NCBI RefSeq assembly: GCF_036417845.1
Contig: NC_089978.1
Location: forward strand, 35,270,682 to 35,334,681
DNA length: 64,000 nucleotides
Reading direction: 5' to 3'
Origin: Apteryx mantelli
Lineage: Eukaryota > Chordata > Aves > Apterygiformes > Apterygidae
The notes below the pieces were generated by a model. The model made no database searches and was not told where the DNA came from. It worked only from the letters and a program-made list of their open reading frames with translations. Positions 53,101-63,732 of this stretch are shown piece by piece; the first letter of the stretch is position 1, and each line of letters starts with the position of its first letter. The position numbers and the translations under genes are program-made.

Positions 53101-56100
53101 AAGGAACAGCCCTGTACTGGAAAAAAAAAACAACTTGCACTTACTATATTCTACATCAAAGTGGCTCCTTTTTAAATACTTAAAATATAGATTCATAAAA
53201 TTAACATCTAGTAGTCTCTAAACTTACAGAAGTTGAAATGCTCTTTGCTGTCTCTGTAATTGCTTGCTCCAATGGTTTCCAGAGGTGGAATGCATAACGA
53301 CCTGAAAAAGATTGAAGTTAAAAGAAATTATAATCAACATTCACTAAAAATAAATAAATAAATAAATAAATCTCTGACATCTGTTCACCGGCTTATAGCA
53401 AGAATAATTTTGGTTTAAAAATCAAAATCCTTCTTCATTGTTAATCTTTTCATCTCATTTATTTGCTGTCCAACACTGTTGCACTTTATTGCTTTCCAAG
53501 ATGTTCCCTGAACAGCCGGTTTTGGAGGCCTGCCCAGCAGAAGTCCCATGGTGAACTTGCAATGGTTTATATTTTTTAATCTTTGTACTATAGGGAGCGA
53601 AAAAAGAAGTTTTATATACTTAATCTAAAAACATAACCATGACCGGCAAAGATTGTGTTGGCTCACAGAATAAATAGATTCAAATGCATTTCAATATGAC
53701 AAATGGAGACATCTGTCTTGTGACTTTTAAGAAAGAGGGCAATATGCAATTTTAGCTTTGGATATACATTATTTACTAAATACTGTTCAAAGGTTATGTC
53801 TTAAGAAAAAACTGTCTGTACTACAGGCTTCTTGCTGTGATTTTGTAAGCTTACTCACACATTTTGCAAGTACTGCATTTTTTATTTAGTTACAAAGAGA
53901 GGATCTTCTGGGATTCACCACCATTCAACTCCCCAATGGCAGTAAATATGTCTATAGCTAAGAAAGGCTATATGAACTCTGTAAAGGGACCTTACATCAG
54001 ACTGTTCTTGGAAGCACAAAGTAGGTTTACCAACTTCAGAATCAAGATTTGTGCTATGCTACTGTAGGATTTTCCTTCTAAGTCCCCTCCCACACAATTT
54101 TTGTTTTGATTAACTATTCATTAGCAATGTAACTTACTACCATACACAATGTAAAACCATTTATTAAAAAGGCACTGCATTATTCAGATAGTATCTTGCT
54201 TTCATTCTCAAAATATGGGATGTCTACATAGGTTATTTTAGTCATCTAAACATGTGCCTGTATTAACAAAGAAGTTAAAACCACAGTTGGAATATCACAG
54301 CTGAAAAGCTGTGGTGTATTAATATATTACCTCACCTTCTTAAGGCTTTCTCTTAACACTTCTTTGCTAGCTGTCACTAATTGCACAACTCAGTCAGCAG
54401 AAGAATTCTGAAACACTCCTCTTCTGTGTCTATACAAACACATATATTAACCAACTACTTAACAGGTGTGCATCCACCATCAAAGAGTTTGTTTTTCCTT
54501 CCCTTAATTAAAAAAATAGCAGTACCCACAAAACATCTGCTGAAGCTTGGTGTAACATGTTCATCTAATGTTTTTATTCTTGGCATGAACATTTGTACAT
54601 AGCCAAATATGGCCAATCTGACATCCTGAAAGTAATGAAAATCAATTTGTGTATTTCAAAACCAGAACAGACCACTGTTATCATCTAGTCCGAGCAACTC
54701 ATCATGTATGTCATGTTAAACCCACGACCCGTGGTTGAACTAGAATCTATTTTTCAGAAGAACATACAGCCCAGATATAAAGAGTTCAGGTAACCGACAG
54801 TGTACTACAGAAACAGCTTACTATGATAAATCACTATGGCTGCTAGAAACTTGTAGTTTTCTCCATTAGAATTTGTTGATTATCACCTTCCCACTAAAAG
54901 ATCCTGCTGTGTTCTTTTATACTAAAGAGCTTCCACTGCAGTATGCTAAAAAAAGATAAAGTCATCTTTTCACATTACATTTTGAAGGCAAAAAACACAG
55001 ATGGAACTCCTTTAGCCGATGCCCATAAAATAAGTTTCTCCAGCTGTGACTTCTTCAGAAAGCATTCTGGAAATGTGTCAAGGATTTTGAAAGGACAGGA
55101 ACTACAACTGGACACAATTCTCCAGTAGCACTCTCAGGCAACCTTTCTACTTCCCAATTTATTTATACTCCCAAGAACTCCATCAACCCTTTTAGAAACA
55201 GCATCTGACAAGTGCCAGTTCCACGCTCTGTTGGTAATTTAGCTTACCTGCAAATGCAACAGTTGCAACACCAAGTCCAACTGCTATCATAGTTCTGGCC
55301 TAAAGCAGAAAAATGGAAATCAAAATAAACTGCAAACTTGGATTTAAAATGTATTCAGCTCCTACTTAGTGGCAAGCATTTCTGATGTCCGACTTGGACA
55401 TTTCATATGTAATTTATCTGGAAGACAAGGAAGAAGTTCTGTGTTCCACAGAATACATTATTTTTATTGTTCAGTCCCATTATTAACCCATACCAATGCT
55501 TCAGGATTTAATTTGGAACTACTCATTAGCAACTTAGTGAATACATACTGGCAAACAGCTAACAGTATGTAATAAAATAAATTAATAAACAACCCAAGGC
55601 AGACAACTAATCAGGACCACCTGAAATAAGTCCCACAGATTAGTTCAACACATTTTGAAGTGATGATAACAGGAAGTATCAGTGTTTTACAAGAACATGA
55701 AGAGTTCAAAAACTCTAAGGCACTGGATATTGTTTCACAAAGTCTTTTACTGGGAATATCATCATGACAGTGCTTGAAAATAAGAACAGAATATTAACTT
55801 AAACTCTGTACTTGGGCTTGCCCATTAAGAAAAGAACCGTGATCCCAGCTGCTTCATAGCATTCCTTCAAAGAAGTCAGTCCCATCCCACAGTTAAGGCC
55901 ACAAAGGTAACTTGGGATCTTCCATCTTTCATTGTTTGACCCATGGAAGCCCCAATAAAGACATGAAGCCCCGTAACTTCTTTTCACTGCCTACTGTCAG
56001 TTTCTGGTTGGATTCTATCTTATAGCAGATATTTGTAAATAGAATTATGACACTCCTCAGGCAGTTTTCATCATCAGCTTAAATGCATTTTAAGTCTAGC

Positions 56101-59100
56101 ATCTAATTTAGGTCACACTGAACATCTAATTTATGCCACAGTATCTCCTAGCTTTTGCTAAATCTAAAGCCCTGGAGTACATGTATATATTTTCCTATAC
56201 AGTGCTTGAAGGTCAAGTATCTCAAGAAGAACAATAAGAAATATCTCCATGTTAAATGAGAAGCTTTTAAAAGATATCCAATAAAAAAATCTGAAGAAAG
56301 GACTGACTCCTCACATCTCCAGAACTCAGGGCAGCCAGCACTGAAATGGAAAGCCTATCAATCCACTTCTGAAGACCCTATATATAATCTGAAATGAACT
56401 CACTCATCTTGGTGTAGTCTTACGGCATTACCTGTCATGTATTATCATATGATAGCTTAATAGTGCTTTGAACTTTTACTCAGGAAATGAGAGAAATCAG
56501 ATGAGGCCTTTTCAGCCTGAATTCAAAATATATCTACAGTAAAAATTCCTTTATCACCAGACTGACTCTAAGTGTGGCTTTCTGCTCCTATAATTATTTC
56601 TGTATTTATCCAGTTACTGTTTTATACATTTTCTACCAACAAGTCTGAGAGCAGGACTGGAACCCCAAATTTGAAGGTGTGTGCCCTAATAACTGGATTT
56701 GGAGCCACATTCCCTTTGCTTGTAAGATACCTGGGGCTAAAATAGTCTGTCCTTAATTGTACTCAACTTTTCTAACCAACTCTTTCTAGACAGAGAGGGA
56801 GCAGGGGAAGAGTTGGGAAATACAGGCTTTAAAGCCTTCTAGATTTGGATTAGTAGTGGCTAGAACACATCAACAACTTTCTCAGCCTGTAGACAGCTGC
56901 GTAAAACACAGGCATTACCATTGCACCCGGTTGCTCCCTACAGCTACGTCTCTGAAGCAAGGTGACTGGGATTGCTGTCTGCAATATTGAGTTCAGCATG
57001 GAAAAAGTGGTAACCTGCTCAAAGCCTATATACAAGAAGTTGTATTCCTCTACATATAGCTTCTGGATCCTAACATGTTTTAGCTGGACACCTACATCCT
57101 ATCTACTCAAATGGGGCTATTCTAACCATTTGCATAACGTAATATTGCCATTTCCTAGAGAGGTTTCTGTTAAAAAAAAAAAAAAAAAGAAAAAAAAAGA
57201 AAAGCATCTCTCCCTAAATATGCTGAAAGTAGAGATTAGGGGAGTTTTAGCCAGCAGTGCTTAAAAATCTACTTGTCCTTCCCATTTTAGGTATCTAACT
57301 CTCCCACTTCAGTGTAGCTTTCAGACTCAATATTAGCATCCATTTCTGAATGATAAGCATGTAAAAATAATGCAGTAGTTTTATGTCTGTTGTTCCTTTC
57401 AGTTCCACAAAATTTCTCTTCATCTTTAGACCGTGAAAAAACATAAGTACAGTATGTTATCTTAAATGTTAGAGGATATAAGATAATGAAGCATACAGTT
57501 CATCTCCTCACTAAACTAATAACTCTTTCCACTTGTTCTCACAAATCAGTTTTGTCAGGCTCTCACTACTCAAAACCTTCCACAAAATTCTAAATCCTAT
57601 ATTTAGACAGTAAGCAATGGTCACAATATTTCTGGAAATATTTTGTAACATTATAGACATCATATATTATTCGCTATCTTGTAGTTTGCGATCATGGGAT
57701 TATATTCACTAGAGACTTTCCACGACTTAGTAAAAGATTCTAGCTGTCACTCTGAACAAGTGGTTACAGTTAATTAAGAGCCCAACAATGTGTGAAATAG
57801 TTCACATTGGAAAAAAAAAAATATTTATTAGCTTCTGCTTGTCAAAATTAAGTTATACTTACTTTACCACAATAAAGGTGGTTTAAGTCAGCAGTGTACA
57901 GCAAGGCATTGAGTCACTGACAAGGTATTAGCAGCAGACATCTCATCACAGGTAAGGTAAAGCACAGAGACCAGGCTAAAAAATAATACCCAGACTCTGT
58001 CAGCTCAATGTAGAAATAGCTTAAGTGTTTTAAGAGCAGTCTGGGAACACAATATAGAGACCCCTGAGGGCCCTAGATAGAGTCAGCCATGTCCACTGGG
58101 GTATATTATATCAATCTCAGTGGAAAGTGTTAGCAGCAGATTAAGAAAGAGTGGCAGCAGCTCTAGAATAGGAGTGGCAAGCAAGATCAACAGGAATCTG
58201 AAGACCAGCCAGAAAGCGAGGTAAAACTGATGGGGAGCTCAAGCCAGAGAGGCATGAAAGTTTGCCTACAATTTCAAGTGAGGTAGAGCTACCAAAAAGG
58301 CTGAGGCTCACTGGTCTAGGACAGTTCACCTTATCTGTGTTACCAAGGGGTTAGGGAACAGTCATGTGCCACAGCTTACCCAAGAAATGGTAACTTGTGA
58401 TGCTGAGGCATTTTGAATGTTTGCCATGGGATGAATATGTGATGGGATGACTATAAACATGTGAAAAAAAATGACTTTAAATCTAACAAAATGAAAAAAA
58501 GTGTATAGTCTATCTCTTACTGACACAAGCTCTCTTATAAAATTTTTGATAATTTCAAGTACTGATCAGTAAACCCTTTAAGTCCAGCTTGCCTCCGTTT
58601 CCTTATTTACATTCACTTATCTCAGATGATTTAGAAGAATAAATCAATGTTTGTCCAGTGCTTTGAAAAATAAAGTGCTAAATATTATTCTTACAATGAG
58701 TGCAGACCTTCAATTAAATGCATTGATTTCTTGTCAACATTAAACGAGGGCAATTCACTATCACTCTAGAAGGGCCCAGCTCTTTTATGACATAAGACAA
58801 TTATCACCATGACTATTTTTGGTTCTCATTGATTGAAAAGGCATTTTATTTCAGACTCATAAAGGCTCAAGAAATTAATAAATACTCACTGACTTTCAGT
58901 TATGAGAGAACTGACATTCATTTTTTTCAAAAAAAAGTGCTGTTAAGAAATTTCCAAGATGTAAGTTTAAATGAAAGCATTCTCTTAAGATCCAAGAGGG
59001 AAAAATAAAGAAATAAAAGATTAAAAAGTAGCATCTGTCCCTTTCTCTATTCGAAGCATCGTCTCCCAAAGGTTAGTCATCAGCTCTATCCTATTCTGCT

Positions 59101-62100
59101 GATTTCAGTATTTTAATGTTACTATGTAGTTCAGTTTTCAGTAACAAACCCTCTCAGACACAGACAACAATAAAGAAAGTTTTGCTAATCTACAAAACAG
59201 AGTCACAGAATAGTTGGGGTTGGAAGGGATCTCTAGAGATTGTCTAGTCCCCCTGCTAATAGCAGGGCCAGCTACAGCAGCCTGGCCGTAGGATTTTCTT
59301 TATTCCTTTGAGAAACATGTATAAGAAAATACAAACATTAGAAAGGCCAGTCCAAGACCTGACTTACTGCAGTAACAAGTTATTCTTGGCAAACAAGAGG
59401 ATAAAGCATATACCTCCAAAACACACAGTATGTTAATTAATATGTCATATACTGTTAGCATACAGAGATCTATGGACAATCTTTTAATATATAACTTTCC
59501 AGGAGCTTTAAATGAATGAGATATTCTTTCTGCAAATTCCTAATCCACAGTGCTCTGCTAACCTAACCACATTCAAAAAAAAATGTAACAGCAACAACAA
59601 TGTTGTAGCCTTTCCCTCTATGTAATAGAAAAAAAAGACAAGTTAAAACTCATAAACATAAAGATAACTTATGAAAATTATTTATTTTAAAATTTTAGCA
59701 CAACGCTACTACATCTGACTACTAGCTACCAGAACCACCTTTATGACATAAAGGTTAAGACATAGCTGTTTGATTTGAATTTTATATTCTGACTCTTCTG
59801 TCACAATCAGGAAAAATACCCTTCCAGGTCAAATGAAAAATATTTTGCTCTTTTCATACAACAAGAGCTCTGCTGTCTTTTGGGCATCATAAAGCTGCAG
59901 CATAATGAAATAAAAAGCACAGAGAAAATTATCTGTTCTGGGTTGGACAGCAGTTTGTTATTAGTCCATGCTTAGTAATGAGTCAGCACAATAGGAAATA
60001 TGTATCTCTACTTAAATAAATACACAAGTGTAAATTACTTGCTTAATTAAAAACATAGTTCTATAAAGTATTTTAAATGTTGTATATTGCTAAAAAAATA
60101 TGATTCACAAGTATCTTAAGGCAGAGTACAAAAATATTTCTAAAACTATTTTTTCCTTTAATAAAAATTCTTGACTTGAAATAATCAGTTGTATCCATCC
60201 TTGAAGTTAAAAGAATGTTTCTATTCTTCAGAATAGCTACAGCCTACTGGAAGACTGTCTTAAAGCAAACCTCATAATTAGCTCTAGTTGGAGCAAGATA
60301 CATTTTATAGTTGGACTATCTTATGCAGCTATCTGCAACAGATTTGATTTCATAACCATTTTCCTTCCAGTCTTATCTTCCTATGAAATCTAATTCACTT
60401 TCCAAAAACAAATTAAAAGTTGTTTCAGCTAGATGTTCTTTTCCATACTCACCCAACTCTCATGTCAATTTGTTTTATATATAAAACTATGCCTAACATT
60501 TCTGACTTTTTCATAGTAAATGGTGACAGAGCTACAGATTCTCTAATAATAGTGTTAACATAAGGCATTCAAGCAAATCTTCTTGAATATACATTAATTA
60601 ACAATATCCTCTTGTGACTATCCTCAAGAACAGACTCTGTATTGCTATTGTTGTTCTTTTATCTCTCCAAACTCTCATGCTATAGTAAAACAACTATGAA
60701 AATAAAAGTTACCAAGATCAGCTGACTTCAGCCAACATCCTGGACACCTCACAACCAAGATTCAGGGTAGGATATAGAACAGAGCTCTTTCAGCCCTAAG
60801 AGATGGATGCGGTTGTTGTCAGACTTTGCCTCTACTACAAATCTTTTCTTCTGCTTTCAATACTAGAGCAAAAAGGTATTGTTAATCCTGTATGACATAA
60901 GAGGCCAGCTGCATGGCACTATGGTTCTTCTTGCTATTTCTCTCTAGTAAAATTTTGGAATTTGGTTACATACAACTTGACCTCCTTCTGAAGTCTTTAG
61001 CTGGGAATCAATGAGCATGCATACTGTTTCCTCTTCCACTAACTATCTACACAAGAACATCTACAGGAACTGTGAATATGTTCCATTGCCAATAGTATAC
61101 TATCATATTCCCTTCTGCTGAACAGAAGGAGTCTCCAGCTATTACAGAAATGGTTAGCCTCTACCCATTTTATTCCTCAAAAAGCTTGGATGAGCTGGTA
61201 CAGCTACATGTAAAAGGATGTCTTAGTACCTGGAGACTCAAAGGTGAATTATCTTCCATTTTTCCACAACACAGAGCTGACCACAATAGTGCATGGATTT
61301 TGATTTAGAATTCTTAAGGTTCATAGCACCTGGATCTGGATGTGAAGACACCGCAGCTGGCCCAAATGGTCCAAGTATGGCTGACTAATGGTACATGGTT
61401 TAGGCTACCACAAACACAAAGCCCCTTTTGAAATCTTTCATCTCTTCTGTTGCAATGTCAGTTGCAGCTATCATCAAAACAATTACTGGATCAACCTTCA
61501 ACTCCACTAAAGCTAAACTTTAACCCTATGAATCACTGTGACAGCAACACAAAGCAATGTTGAACACAGCCCAGAAAGAAATGCTTAAAAGCAGAGAATA
61601 CTGTATTCTTCACTGAAAGACCTGGTTAGAGAATAAATTTCAAGAGAAGATTTCAGTAATCCAGAATCTAGTCCTCTTTAAAAACCTACAACAGACTCTA
61701 GACCATAGCACAAATACTACAAAACAACTCACACTAACAAAGGAGCAAAGCCCACTAACCCCAGATGCAACTTCTATCCCAGACAGGTAAGAAGATCCAG
61801 GGACTCATAACATTCACTAGAAATTACACTGTTACCACTCCACAGGGAAAGCAGACAGATGTGACAGTGATGAGTTTCGGAGTAAATTTCTTAGGATTAC
61901 ACAACTTGCTGTCAAATACACAGAAAGACCCTCTTGGAAAAAGATATTCTAGTCCTAGACTGTAATATCAATGAATGAGTCATTGATAGAGAACTTTGAT
62001 TTTTAAAAATTGCAGTGGTTTTTTTTAATAAATTTTATAGATGCAATAACATGCAAATAATGAAGTAAGGTAAATGCATAATTGAGGCAATTTTAAAAGC

Positions 62101-63450
62101 ATGAAAGTTTTTTTCCTCGGTACACTATAAATATGTTTAGCTTTAGCCACATAAACACTGATAAGCGCTTTAAGCACTGATCCAGGGATAAAGTCAAAAA
62201 ACCCTTCTCACTAGAGCCTGGCATCATATAGGGAACTCAGGAGATATTTTGCCTCCCCTTCCAGACCTGTTCAGCCTTTCCCACCTGACAAGTTGTCAGA
62301 TGAGAATTCCTCTTCCCAGAGCTTTACAAAACCATTAATATTCAGATTTGCGGCAATAAAACTCAACATAAGTGAAAATTTCACAGATAACATCTTTTTT
62401 ATGATAAGGCAACAAACTTCAGGCCTTGTCCTCTTGTGCCTTAGAAAGCTTAATCAACACAATGTTTAACACAGGGTCAGAGGAGTTCCTACTTCGGTTC
62501 GTACCGGGGAGCTGAACTGGCGCTTACAAGGCTGGGTATTTTACTAGGCCCCCGAAGCAGAGCCACATCCCCACGCGGCAGTCAGCGCAGAGCACAGCTC
62601 AGCCGGGGCGAGACACCCCGCGGCCGCCCCCCCGGCGCCCGCACCCCCGTGCAATCCCGCCTGCGCCACCCAGGGCCACGCTCGCCCCCAAAGGCAAGCG
62701 GACACAGGGCTTCTCCCCCAGCGGCGCTACCGACCGGTCTCCCATCCCCGGGGGGGAAGGAGAGCCGGGATCCACCTGCCCGCAACCCCATCTCCTCCCA
62801 GCCGTTCCCCCTTGGGGGTTAAAGCCCGGGACCGGGAAGAAGGGCAGGGGCCCCAGGGGCCCCCTCCCGGCCCAACGGTCCGTCAGGCACCCGGCGGGGG
62901 GGGGGGGGGAAGGGGGCAGGGGCCCCCTCCCGGCCCAACGGTCCGTCAGGCACCCGGGGGGGGGGGGGAGGGGGCAGGGGCCCCCTCCCGGCCCAACGGT
63001 CCGTCAGGCACCCGGGGGGGGGGGAGGGGGCAGGGGCCCCCTCCCGGCCCAACGGTCCGTCAGGCACCCGGGGGGGGGGGAGGGGGCAGGGGCCCCCTCC
63101 CGGCCCAACGGTCCGTCAGGCACCCGGGGGGGGGGGAGGGGGCAGGGGCCCCCTCCCGGCCCAACGGTCCGTCAGGCACCCGGGGGGGGCACCTCCGCCG
63201 CCCGCGGACCCCTCAGAGGCTGAGGGGAGGGGCGGCCGGGCGCCCCCGCCCCTCGCCCCGGCTCTGCGGGCGGGAAGAGGAAGAGGAAGGGCAGTGCGCG
63301 CTGTCCCTCCCCCCCTCCCCGTCCCGACGCAGCCGTCACCGCGCTCACCAGGCCTCGGTCCAGCTCGGTTTGGCCCTTGCCGGTGCCGGTAGGGACCCTG
63401 GCGTACTCGGCATCGCGCAGGCCCTCGGAGGGGGCCCCGGCTCCCTCCAT
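37699..63450 (-). CDS. DNAJC15: DNAJC15 (MCJ), mitochondrial inner-membrane J-domain co-chaperone, six coding exons
   Basis: Six exons on the minus strand join in frame (102+52+74+77+71+71 = 447 nt) into 148 residues plus stop; the human protein has about 150. Residues 1-34 are a hydrophilic N-terminus with the family-like GLRDAEY stretch. Residues 37-52 ([16 protein letters not shown]) are the single membrane segment, followed by [12 protein letters not shown]. Residues 80-93 ([14 protein letters not shown]) lead into the J domain, which carries HPD at 122-124 and ends [10 protein letters not shown] near 134-143. From family knowledge, this Tim14/Pam18-like protein sits in the mitochondrial inner membrane with its J domain in the matrix, stimulates mitochondrial Hsp70 at the TIM23 import motor, and restrains complex I and supercomplex activity. 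The paralogue DNAJC19 is less likely: the long N-terminus and the LRxAEY-like motif are DNAJC15 traits. All introns are GT-AG and phases agree at every junction. No frameshift or stop is seen. Confidence 0.96.
37770..40921 (-). other. DNAJC15 intron 5
   Basis: About 3.15 kb, donor GTAATT, acceptor TTTTCAG. AT-rich with A-rich runs near 38870. No gene or clear repeat seen. Confidence 0.9.
40922..40992 (-). CDS. DNAJC15: DNAJC15 coding exon 5 (residues 102-125, J-domain helix II and HPD)
   Basis: This 71-nt exon lies between a TTTGTAG acceptor and a GTAATT donor. It encodes [20 protein letters not shown] followed by PDK. The HPD tripeptide (122-124), which in J proteins contacts Hsp70 and triggers ATP hydrolysis, is intact. 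The exon lies in the spacer between the two inverted CR1 copies. Confidence 0.97.
42451..43225 (+). mobile_element. CR1-type LINE fragment, plus orientation (right arm of an inverted pair)
   Basis: This 5'-truncated CR1 3' region lies in DNAJC15 intron 4, antisense to the gene. It starts at CAGCACCTGGACAGGCTGG and ends in a CCCTTCAACCTGAGCCATTT stretch with a degenerate tail. Positions 42451-43200 align without net gap to 32176-31427, with four mismatches over 750 bp. Short ORFs here mirror those of the left arm and are not genes. An (AAAT)n tract follows at 43278-43299. Confidence 0.87.
43278..43299 (+). repeat. (AAAT)n microsatellite downstream of the right CR1 copy
   Basis: About five AAAT units, 50 bp beyond the CR1 3' end. 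Confidence 0.85.
44253..44310 (+). repeat. Three tandem copies of a 20-bp unit in DNAJC15 intron 4
   Basis: GGTAGCACTGTTAT-like units begin at 44253, 44273 and 44293 with exact 20-bp spacing and few differences; the third copy decays at its 3' side. This is a local tandem duplication. Confidence 0.9.
45657..45733 (-). CDS. DNAJC15: DNAJC15 coding exon 4 (residues 77-101, start of J domain)
   Basis: This 77-nt exon encodes [20 protein letters not shown] then LILGV, leaving two bases of a serine codon. SYYKGGF...MSRREA..ILGV is the diagnostic Tim14-type entry into the J domain. The acceptor is TATAG and the donor GTAGGT. A second AG two bases into the exon would break the frame, so the first is used. 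Confidence 0.96.
47067..47107 (+). repeat. Uninterrupted A41 homopolymer in DNAJC15 intron 3
   Basis: Forty-one consecutive A residues on plus (poly-T in the gene's sense). No recognisable retrogene or SINE body precedes it. Exact length is the kind of value that sequencing often gets wrong. Confidence 0.9.
49622..49638 (+). repeat. G17 homopolymer in DNAJC15 intron 3
   Basis: Seventeen consecutive G residues preceded by AAAAA and followed by AAAA. A long G run in an AT-rich intron; length may be inexact. Confidence 0.9.
53228..53301 (-). CDS. DNAJC15: DNAJC15 coding exon 3 (completes residue 52, then 53-76)
   Basis: This 74-nt exon starts after a pyrimidine-rich TTTTTCAG acceptor and ends at a GTAAGT donor. 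It encodes [20 protein letters not shown] then ISTS, the linker on the matrix side of the membrane helix. It enters in phase 1 and leaves in phase 0. Confidence 0.96.
53346..53370 (+). repeat. (AAAT)n microsatellite near DNAJC15 exon 3
   Basis: About six AAAT units, some 45 bp upstream (in gene direction) of the exon 3 acceptor, in intron 2. Confidence 0.9.
54661..55215 (-). mobile_element. Ancient CR1-like LINE fragment in DNAJC15 intron 2
   Basis: The plus strand shows several antisense CR1 signatures in the right order. These are a CAGACCACTGTTATCATCTAGTCC-like 3' end near 54665, GTTGAACTAGAATCTATTTTTCAGAAG near 54735, and GGAACTACAACTGGACACAATTCTCCAGTAGC near 55098. A CTCCCAAGAACTCCATCAACCCTTTTAG stretch near 55170 follows. 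Divergence is high, so the copy is old. It shares the gene's orientation and ends roughly 30 bp from the exon 2 donor. Confidence 0.55.
55248..55299 (-). CDS. DNAJC15: DNAJC15 coding exon 2 (residues 35-52, membrane segment)
   Basis: This 52-nt exon lies between a TTTAG acceptor and a GTAAGC donor. It encodes [18 protein letters not shown], the transmembrane helix, with small residues and a GxG pattern typical of the DNAJC15/DNAJC19 family. It ends in phase 1 with the glycine codon split to exon 3. It is too short to be found by ORF length alone and was recognised by similarity. An old CR1 fragment ends roughly 30 bp from its donor side. Confidence 0.96.
56641..56705 (-). repeat. Possible old tRNA-derived SINE fragment in DNAJC15 intron 1
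   Basis: GAGCAGGACTGGAACCCCAA then GTGTGCCCTAATAACTGG resembles the antisense of a MIR-type SINE head, with the box B region appearing as GACTGGAACCC. Short and diverged. Confidence 0.3.
57172..57203 (+). repeat. A-rich polypurine tract in DNAJC15 intron 1
   Basis: A17 followed by GAAAAAAAAGAAAA. The lysine run of an overlapping ORF comes from it. Confidence 0.85.
59203..59290 (-). mobile_element. CR1 3'-end fragment in DNAJC15 intron 1
   Basis: The plus strand reads TCACAGAATAGTTGGGGTTG, then GAAGGGATCTCTAGAGATTG and TCTAGTCC. This is the antisense of the common CR1 3' end, where the element terminates just before its octamer tail. Only about 90 bp remain. Confidence 0.8.
62857..63189. repeat. 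GC-rich minisatellite, six copies of a 56-63 bp unit
   Basis: The core CGGTCCGTCAGG begins at 62876, 62939, 62997, 63053, 63109 and 63165, giving spacings of 63, 58, 56, 56 and 56. Copies differ mainly in the length of a G run (about 9-13) after the core; the rest is nearly identical. It lies in DNAJC15 intron 1, starting about 160 bp from the exon 1 donor. The even spacing and near-identity suggest recent expansion and likely length polymorphism. Confidence 0.95.
63349..63450 (-). CDS. DNAJC15: DNAJC15 coding exon 1 (residues 1-34)
   Basis: The start codon is at 63448-63450 on the minus strand. It has G at -3 and G at +4, a good initiation context. The 34 codons encode [20 protein letters not shown] and then 14 more residues ending in DRGL. 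The donor GTGAGC follows directly and the exon ends in phase 0. The exon lies inside the CpG island. This N-terminus is less conserved than the rest; the match to the family rests on the GLRDAEY segment and on correct joining to exon 2. Confidence 0.93.
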
Positions 63451-63471
63451 GCCGCAGCGCGACGGAGGAAA

Positions 63472-63732
63472 GGGGCGGGGAAGCCGTTATAGGTCGTCCG
63501 GAAGGACAAACCAGTTGGAAGGACGGAAACCAAAACTACGCGCAGCCTTCCCCCCCCCGCCAATCATCCCGCCGAATGGGCGGGGCTAGTGCTGGCCACT
63601 TTCCCACGCCCTCCCAGCCCTGCCCCGCCCACCTCGCGTCACGGCGGGGGCCAGGCGGGGAGCGGCCCCGCCCCCATATCCCCTCCCCCTTGCGGGGCTG
63701 GGCGCGGGCGGCCGCCTGTGGGGGCGGGGCTC
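63472..63732 (-). promoter_or_regulatory. Core promoter elements of DNAJC15: CCAAT box and GC boxes, no TATA seen
   Basis: A CCAAT pentamer is at 63560-63564 (read on the plus strand), about 110 bp upstream of the start codon. Next to it is a GGGCGGGGC GC box near 63578-63586. Further GC boxes (GGGGCGGGG or its complement) occur near 63472, 63623, 63669 and 63722. CCAAT next to GC boxes is the usual layout of TATA-less housekeeping promoters (NF-Y and Sp1 type). The start site is inferred to lie between about 63470 and 63550. Confidence 0.6.

Larger units (their letters stand above)
45734..53227 (-). other. DNAJC15 intron 3
   Basis: About 7.5 kb, donor GTAAGT, acceptor TATAG. It contains the A41 and G17 homopolymers and a C-rich/G-rich pair at 48320-48358. 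No gene recognised. Confidence 0.9.
53302..55247 (-). other. DNAJC15 intron 2
   Basis: About 1.95 kb, donor GTAAGC, acceptor TTTTTCAG. Nearly a third of it is the old CR1 fragment next to exon 2. Confidence 0.9.
55300..63348 (-). other. DNAJC15 intron 1
   Basis: About 8.05 kb, donor GTGAGC, acceptor TTTAG. The 5' 800 bp belong to the CpG island and carry the minisatellite; the rest is AT-rich with a CR1 end at 59.2 kb and a SINE-like scrap at 56.6 kb. Confidence 0.9.

Noticed and set aside
63172-63450. 92-codon minus ORF taken as a complete small protein
   Set aside because: Only the first 34 codons are coding. They are followed by a GTGAGC donor and join in frame to exon 2, and the rest is intron 1.
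37699-63450. DNAJC19 instead of DNAJC15
   Set aside because: DNAJC19 lacks the long N-terminus with the LRxAEY-like motif. The promoter CpG island is also consistent with DNAJC15.
62812-63492. 226-codon plus-strand ORF with repeating [18 protein letters not shown] peptide
   Set aside because: It is the translation of the GC-rich minisatellite and the antisense of DNAJC15 exon 1. Frames change between copies and there is no conserved domain.
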